Shown piece by piece: positions 3,937 to 7,119 of a DNA stretch of 7,119 nt. A program made the position numbers and the translations under genes. Under the pieces are notes generated by a model. The model searched no databases. It saw nothing but the letters and a program-made list of their open reading frames with translations, and had not been told where the DNA came from. This DNA is from Stenotrophomonas sp. (GTDB lineage Bacteria; Pseudomonadota; Gammaproteobacteria; Xanthomonadales; Xanthomonadaceae): NCBI GenBank assembly GCA_003510825.1, contig DOKO01000153.1:1-7119 (forward strand), written 5' to 3'. Every line of letters starts with the position of its first letter. Position 1 is the stretch's first letter.

Positions 3937-5847
3937 TCAATACACCGGCAGATCGATGTAACTGGCCTGCGCGGCGCTGTGCCAGACCCGCTGCGTGGCC
4001 TTCTGGTAATCCCCCGGCTTGGCCAGATAGATGTTCGGCACGTAGGTCTGCGGGTTGCGGTCGTACAGCGGGAACAGGCTGGACTGCACCTGCACCATCA
4101 CCCGGTGCCCCTTCTGGAACACGTGGTTCGCGTTGGGCAGGTCGAAGCGATACGGCTGCACCTGGTTGGCCACCAGCGCCTTGGGCTCGCTGAAGCTCTC
4201 GCGGTAACGACCGCGGAAGATCGCCAGCGAGACCGGCAGCTCATAGCCACCCATCTCCGGCGACGAGGCATCCTGGTCCGGGTAGACGTCGATCAGCTTC
4301 ACCACCCAGTCGCTGTCGGTGCCGCTGGTCGATGCCTGCAGGTGCACCGCCGGCGCGCCACCGATGCGCAGCGGCTCGCTCAGCGGCTCGGTGATGAAGG
4401 TCAGCACGTCCGGGCGGCCATCGACGAAGCGCTGGTCCTTCACCAGCCAGGTGGTCCACATGTCACGGTCGCCGAAGCGCACCGGACGCGGTACGAACGG
4501 CACCGGCTTGGCCGGGTCGGACACGTATTCCTCGAAGTCACCCTCGCCCGCAGCCGGCGCCTGGAAGGCCAGCTTGCCACCGGCACGCAGGTACAGCGGC
4601 TTGCTCGCCGCGGTGCAGTCCTTCTGGCAGCTGCGCGGCCAGCCCTGCAGACGGTCCCAATGGTTTTCGCCGGTGTTGTAGATCAGCACCGGCGGCGTGT
4701 CGGCCTTGGGCGCGCCGTCCACCAGGTACTGGTCGAAGAACGGCTTGAGCACGTCGCGGCGGAACTGCAGGGCGGTATCGCCGTCGAACTTCAGCGCGCC
4801 CAGCGAGTCACCGGTGTAGTTCACCTGGCTGTGCCGCCACGGGCCCATCACCAGGTAATTGAGGGTATTGCCGGTATCGCGGCCTTCCATCGCCTGGTAG
4901 GCATGGTTGGCGCCCCACATGTCTTCCTGGTCCCAAAGCCCCTGCAGCCACATGGTGGGCACCTTCAGAGGCGTCTTCGCCATCACCGCATCCAGCGCCT
5001 GGCCCTGCCAGAAGGCATCGTAGGACGGGTGCTGCACCAGCTTCTTCCACCAGGTCAGCTGGTCCACGCCGGTGAAGCGCGCATAGTCGCCAGCCGAACC
5101 GATACGCAGGAAGGTGCTGTAGTCGTCGTAGCCGAGGCTGGGCAGCGGCGTGCCCTTGCCGCGCTTCTCGGTCTGCATCGCGAAATAGTTGAAGTTGACC
5201 TGGCGGAACGCGCCGTAGTTGAGCCAGTCATCGCCCATCCAGCCATCGACCATCGGGCTTTCCGGTGCGGCAACCTTCAGCGCCGGATGCGGGTCGGTCA
5301 AGGCCATCACCACGGTGAAGCCTTCATACGACGAGCCCAGCATGCCGACCTTGCCGTTGGTCTCCGGCACGTGCTTGACCAGCCAGTCGATGGTGTCCCA
5401 CGCATCGGTGGAATGATCGACCTTGGTGTTGTTCAGCGGCCCACGCAACGGCCGGGTCATCACGTAATCGCCTTCGGAACCGTACTTGCCGCGGATGTCC
5501 TGGAACACGCGGATGTAGCCGCCATCGACGAACACCTCATCGCCCTGCGGCAGCATGTCACGCATGCGCGGCGAGTCGGTGCGGCTGGCGCGGCCGGCCG
5601 CGTCGTACGGCGTGCGGGTCAGCAGGATCGGCGCGTTGTGCGCACCCTTGGGCACCACGATGACGGTGTACAGCTTGGTGCCATCGCGCATCGGCACCAT
5701 CACCACGCGCTTGTCGTAGTCACGGCCGACATCGGGGGCGACGAAGGGCTTGCCGCTGATGTCCGGGGTCATCGGTGGGGTATCGGCGGCCAGCACGGTG
5801 CTGGACAGGCCAAGGGCGATCGCTACAGCAACGGCACGCACACGCAT
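3937..5847 (-). CDS. alpha-amino acid ester hydrolase (CocE/NonD family), secreted
   Basis: This encodes 636 residues with an N-terminal signal peptide (about 1-21, basic start, hydrophobic core, then VLAAD). It is an alpha/beta-hydrolase with a C-terminal jelly-roll domain, of the type studied in Xanthomonas citri (and as aehA in Acetobacter turbidans). These enzymes hydrolyse esters and amides with a free alpha-amino group, including ampicillin- and cephalexin-type beta-lactam side chains, and can transfer the acyl group. The catalytic triad is S173 (GSSYEG, 171-176), D306 and H339 (GPWRHS). The carboxylate cluster that selects the alpha-amino group is D207 (GDDW), E308 and D309 (LWDQEDMWGA). 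Y81 and Y174 fit the oxyanion hole. Each number is one less than in the X. citri enzyme as I recall it. The ATG at 5847 has GGAGG 8 bases upstream. It is probably a periplasmic homo-tetramer, by analogy. It stands alone on this strand, and the natural substrate is unknown. Confidence 0.95.
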   Translation of the reverse strand: MRVRAVAVAIALGLSSTVLAADTPPMTPDISGKPFVAPDVGRDYDKRVVMVPMRDGTKLYTVIVVPKGAHNAPILLTRTPYDAAGRASRTDSPRMRDMLPQGDEVFVDGGYIRVFQDIRGKYGSEGDYVMTRPLRGPLNNTKVDHSTDAWDTIDWLVKHVPETNGKVGMLGSSYEGFTVVMALTDPHPALKVAAPESPMVDGWMGDDWLNYGAFRQVNFNYFAMQTEKRGKGTPLPSLGYDDYSTFLRIGSAGDYARFTGVDQLTWWKKLVQHPSYDAFWQGQALDAVMAKTPLKVPTMWLQGLWDQEDMWGANHAYQAMEGRDTGNTLNYLVMGPWRHSQVNYTGDSLGALKFDGDTALQFRRDVLKPFFDQYLVDGAPKADTPPVLIYNTGENHWDRLQGWPRSCQKDCTAASKPLYLRAGGKLAFQAPAAGEGDFEEYVSDPAKPVPFVPRPVRFGDRDMWTTWLVKDQRFVDGRPDVLTFITEPLSEPLRIGGAPAVHLQASTSGTDSDWVVKLIDVYPDQDASSPEMGGYELPVSLAIFRGRYRESFSEPKALVANQVQPYRFDLPNANHVFQKGHRVMVQVQSSLFPLYDRNPQTYVPNIYLAKPGDYQKATQRVWHSAAQASYIDLPVY

Positions 5848-5947
5848 GGAAACCCCTCCCGACAGGAAAGTCCCAAGCCTACTCCTGCCCTGCCCGGTGA
5901 GGTGTATGCAGGCTTTGCGTTCTGCGCTCTTTGGGGGCAGGACTGAT

Positions 5948-5959
5948 GGCACATGTGCC
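5948..5959. promoter_or_regulatory. 12-base palindrome upstream of the ester hydrolase
   Basis: GGCACATGTGCC is a perfect palindrome about 100 bases before the ester hydrolase start, between it and the paired GTAG elements. It has no loop, so it fits a dimer-binding operator better than an RNA hairpin. I find no convincing promoter boxes nearby, so the role is open. Confidence 0.3.
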
Positions 5960-5973
5960 GTGGCCTCGCAGCG

Positions 5974-6040
5974 TCCGCCGGGCATGGCCCGGCGCTACCG
6001 ACCCGCGACCCTCGACGGGCGCCGGGCCATGCCCGGCGGA
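5974..6040. repeat. paired SMAG elements forming a 22-base inverted repeat
   Basis: The unit at 5976-5998 is a minus-strand GTAG element (GTAG at 5998-5995, stem CGCCGGGC / GCCCGGCG). The unit at 6020-6038 has the same stem. Positions 5974-5995 are the exact reverse complement of 6019-6040 across a 23-base spacer, so the pair can form one long stem or two small hairpins. The second unit lacks GTAG. The pair sits just beyond the stop of the SnoaL-like gene and upstream of the ester hydrolase, where it would separate the two same-strand transcripts. Confidence 0.75.
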
Positions 6041-6044
6041 TCCG

Positions 6045-6431
6045 TCAGCCCGATTGAGCCTCATGCAGCGCCAACCAGCGCCAACGCCCCTGCTCCTGCC
6101 GCAGCACCGCCAGCGATTCCCGCCATGCGGTCGCCCCATCACCCACTGCATGCCCCTCGCGATAGCGCAGCACGGCCAGCGGTGACGGCGCTTCAATCAC
6201 CTGCACGGCGTCGATGGCGATGCGCAGGCCAGGGCGAGCCCCATGCCCACCCACGAACAAGGCCTGCACCGCCTGCCTGTCCAGCCGCCGCCCGGCGATG
6301 CCGACCATGCTGAAGTCCGCGCAGAAATGCGCCATCAGATCGTCGAGTGCGTCGGCGCCCACCTCGGCGCGGAACCAGGCCTGCAGTCTGTCGTGCAGTT
6401 CGTGGATTTCATGTTCGGCAGTGCGGTGCAT
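6045..6431 (-). CDS. SnoaL/DUF4440-like (NTF2-fold) small protein
   Basis: This encodes a 128-residue soluble protein with no signal peptide or membrane segment. The pattern fits a cone-shaped NTF2-like fold as in DUF4440/SnoaL proteins: a long helical start (HEIHELHDRLQAWFRAEV), then the HFCADFSMVGIAGR segment, a middle helix, and a C-terminal run of strands (SPLAVLRYREGHAV, WRESLAVLRQEQGRWRWLALHEAQ). Such proteins are small-molecule-binding or isomerase-like, and no function can be assigned here. The ATG at 6431 has GGAG 9 bases upstream. It overlaps the TGA of the upstream MFS remnant by one base (TGATG), which shows that it was translationally coupled to the transporter. With that gene now truncated, its promoter has probably been lost, and expression is doubtful unless a new promoter exists. 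The assignment rests on pattern, not a motif. Confidence 0.75.
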   Translation of the reverse strand: MHRTAEHEIHELHDRLQAWFRAEVGADALDDLMAHFCADFSMVGIAGRRLDRQAVQALFVGGHGARPGLRIAIDAVQVIEAPSPLAVLRYREGHAVGDGATAWRESLAVLRQEQGRWRWLALHEAQSG

Positions 6432-6703
6432 CAGGCATTCTCCGGTTGCGCAAGTGTCAGGGGCTGCGAGCGGCGCAACAGCGCCATCGGCAGCAGGGTA
6501 AGGACAGCGGCCAGGCCCAGCGCCACGCCGGTGGCCCGCGCCGGCAGCCACTGCATGGCCAGTGCCAGCAGCAGCGCGATGGCGGCGGTGCCAAGACAGA
6601 AGCTGAGCTGTCGGTTGAGATTCCACAGCGCGCTGGCATCACCCAGCGCCTCGGCCTCCACACCGTGGAAGGCCAGCGTCTGCGCGGTGCTGCTGCACAG
6701 GCT
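6431..6703 (-). pseudogene. C-terminal remnant of an MFS transporter
   Basis: About 90 C-terminal residues of a major facilitator superfamily exporter remain. The recognisable part runs from QTLAFHGVE through ALGDASALWNLNRQLSFC, then two hydrophobic segments (GTAAIALLLALAMQWLPA and GVALGLAAVLTLLPMALL), and ends at the TGA at 6433-6431. This matches the last two membrane helices of multidrug-type MFS exporters, normally about 400-500 residues long. Upstream, the frame stays open only as antisense of the AraC fragment and gives no membrane sequence, so the N-terminal ~80 percent is missing. The TGATG overlap with the SnoaL-like gene marks a former operon. The upper boundary is approximate (6680-6750). 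It cannot be a working transporter. Confidence 0.75.
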
Positions 6704-6737
6704 GGGCCAGCTGGCAGGGCAGACCCCTGCGCCGCCG

Positions 6738-7073
6738 GCGGCCTCAGCGCCGTTGTCGGCGCACCGGCTGCGGCAGCTGGAGGAGTACATCGATGCGCAT
6801 CGCGCCGATGCACTGGATGTTGCAGCGTTGGCGACGGCCGTGGGAATGGAGGCCTCGGCCTTCGGCCGCGCCCTGCGTGCTGCCAGCGGCGAATCACCGT
6901 ATGTGTTCCTCACCCGGCGACGGATGCACTGGGCCGCCAGCGAGCTGCTGCAGGGCCGCGCGGTTACCGAGGTGGCGCTGGCAGCGGGCTATGCCAATCC
7001 CAGCAAGTTCAGCGCCGCGTTCCGGCGGGTGATGGGGTGTGCGCCGAGCGCGTGGGGCCGCAGGTCCCGGTAG
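6738..7073 (+). pseudogene. C-terminal DNA-binding remnant of an AraC family regulator
   Basis: About 110 residues carry a complete AraC double helix-turn-helix: HRLRQLEEYIDAHRADALDV, then VAALATAVGMEASAFGRALR (first motif), a linker, and EVALAAGYANPSKFSAAFRR with VMGCAPSAW (second motif, with the family GY..PS.F..AF signature). The N-terminal sensing domain is absent. Upstream, the frame continues only through antisense of the MFS remnant and SnoaL-like gene, and I see no start codon with a ribosome site just before the domain. It ends at TAG (7071-7073), which is itself part of the GTAG foot of the next repeat. It is most likely an inactive remnant, though an isolated DNA-binding domain could in principle still bind if expressed. 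The left boundary is approximate. Confidence 0.75.
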
Positions 7074-7092
7074 TCGTCCACCTTGGTGGACG
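7070..7092 (+). repeat. SMAG/GTAG REP element overlapping a stop codon
   Basis: GTAG (7070-7073) is followed by T, then CGTCCACC, loop TT and GGTGGACG, a perfect 8-base-pair stem. The TAG of the foot is the stop codon of the AraC remnant, so the element supplies or coincides with the end of that frame. Confidence 0.7.
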
Positions 7093-7101
7093 TTCCCAAT
7101 G

Positions 7102-7119
7102 TGCCAACCAAGGTTGGCA
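7102..7119. repeat. hairpin at the window edge, probable SMAG partner
   Basis: TGCCAACC (7102-7109), AA, and GGTTGGCA (7112-7119) form a perfect 8-base-pair inverted repeat ending at the last base. No GTAG precedes it; if it is a minus-strand element, CTAC would follow just outside the window. It would pair with the element at 7070-7092 as a two-unit repeat. Confidence 0.55.

Noticed and set aside
3895..5946. A 683-codon open frame on the plus strand, antisense to the ester hydrolase.
   Set aside because: It is a shadow of the real gene. It is rich in histidine, arginine and valine, has no recognisable domain, and the minus-strand frame has a full set of catalytic motifs.
6243..7073. A 276-codon plus-strand frame that could be read as one intact AraC-type protein.
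   Set aside because: Only the last ~110 residues look like AraC. The first part is antisense to the SnoaL-like gene and the MFS remnant, lacks any sensing-domain resemblance, and has no convincing ribosome site.

Overview
The window looks like high-GC chromosome from a Xanthomonadaceae gammaproteobacterium, most likely Stenotrophomonas (maltophilia group). Two things point there. The intergenic spaces are full of short hairpins that carry the tetranucleotide GTAG at one foot, the form of the SMAG/GTAG REP elements of S. maltophilia. The largest gene also closely matches, from memory, the alpha-amino acid ester hydrolase described from Xanthomonas citri. No tRNA, rRNA, CRISPR array, transposase or phage gene was seen.

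Layout, left to right. (1) 45-494, minus: a short MgtC/SapB-family inner-membrane protein, whose start codon sits just behind a perfect hairpin that contains its ribosome binding site. (2) 495-652: a 158-base spacer with five hairpins in a row, including the second copy of a 28-base repeat also found at 1-28. (3) 653-1411, minus: an NAD-type short-chain dehydrogenase (SDR), divergent from (4) 1601-2692, plus: an Old Yellow Enzyme-type ene-reductase. They share a 189-base control region with an operator-like direct repeat. (5) 2791-3747, plus: an AraC-type regulator with a full-length reading frame. (6) 3748-3936: four GTAG hairpins between convergent genes. (7) 3937-5847, minus: a secreted alpha-amino acid ester hydrolase with all catalytic residues. 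(8) 5848-6044: spacer with a paired GTAG element and a 12-base palindrome. (9) 6045-6431, minus: a small SnoaL/DUF4440-like protein translationally coupled to (10) the C-terminal remnant of an MFS transporter. This abuts head-to-head with (11) the C-terminal DNA-binding half of a second AraC regulator on the plus strand. The right edge holds another GTAG hairpin pair.

How they work together. The SDR and ene-reductase are both oxidoreductases acting on carbonyl or enone compounds, and their shared promoter region suggests co-regulation in response to reactive electrophiles. This is inference. The ester hydrolase stands alone and is probably periplasmic. The right end looks like the scar of a deletion that removed the divergent promoter and the 5' parts of a regulator/exporter pair. 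I see no convincing novel multi-gene system. The most unusual signals are the hairpin over the MgtC-family start, the deletion scar, and the paired operator-like repeats.
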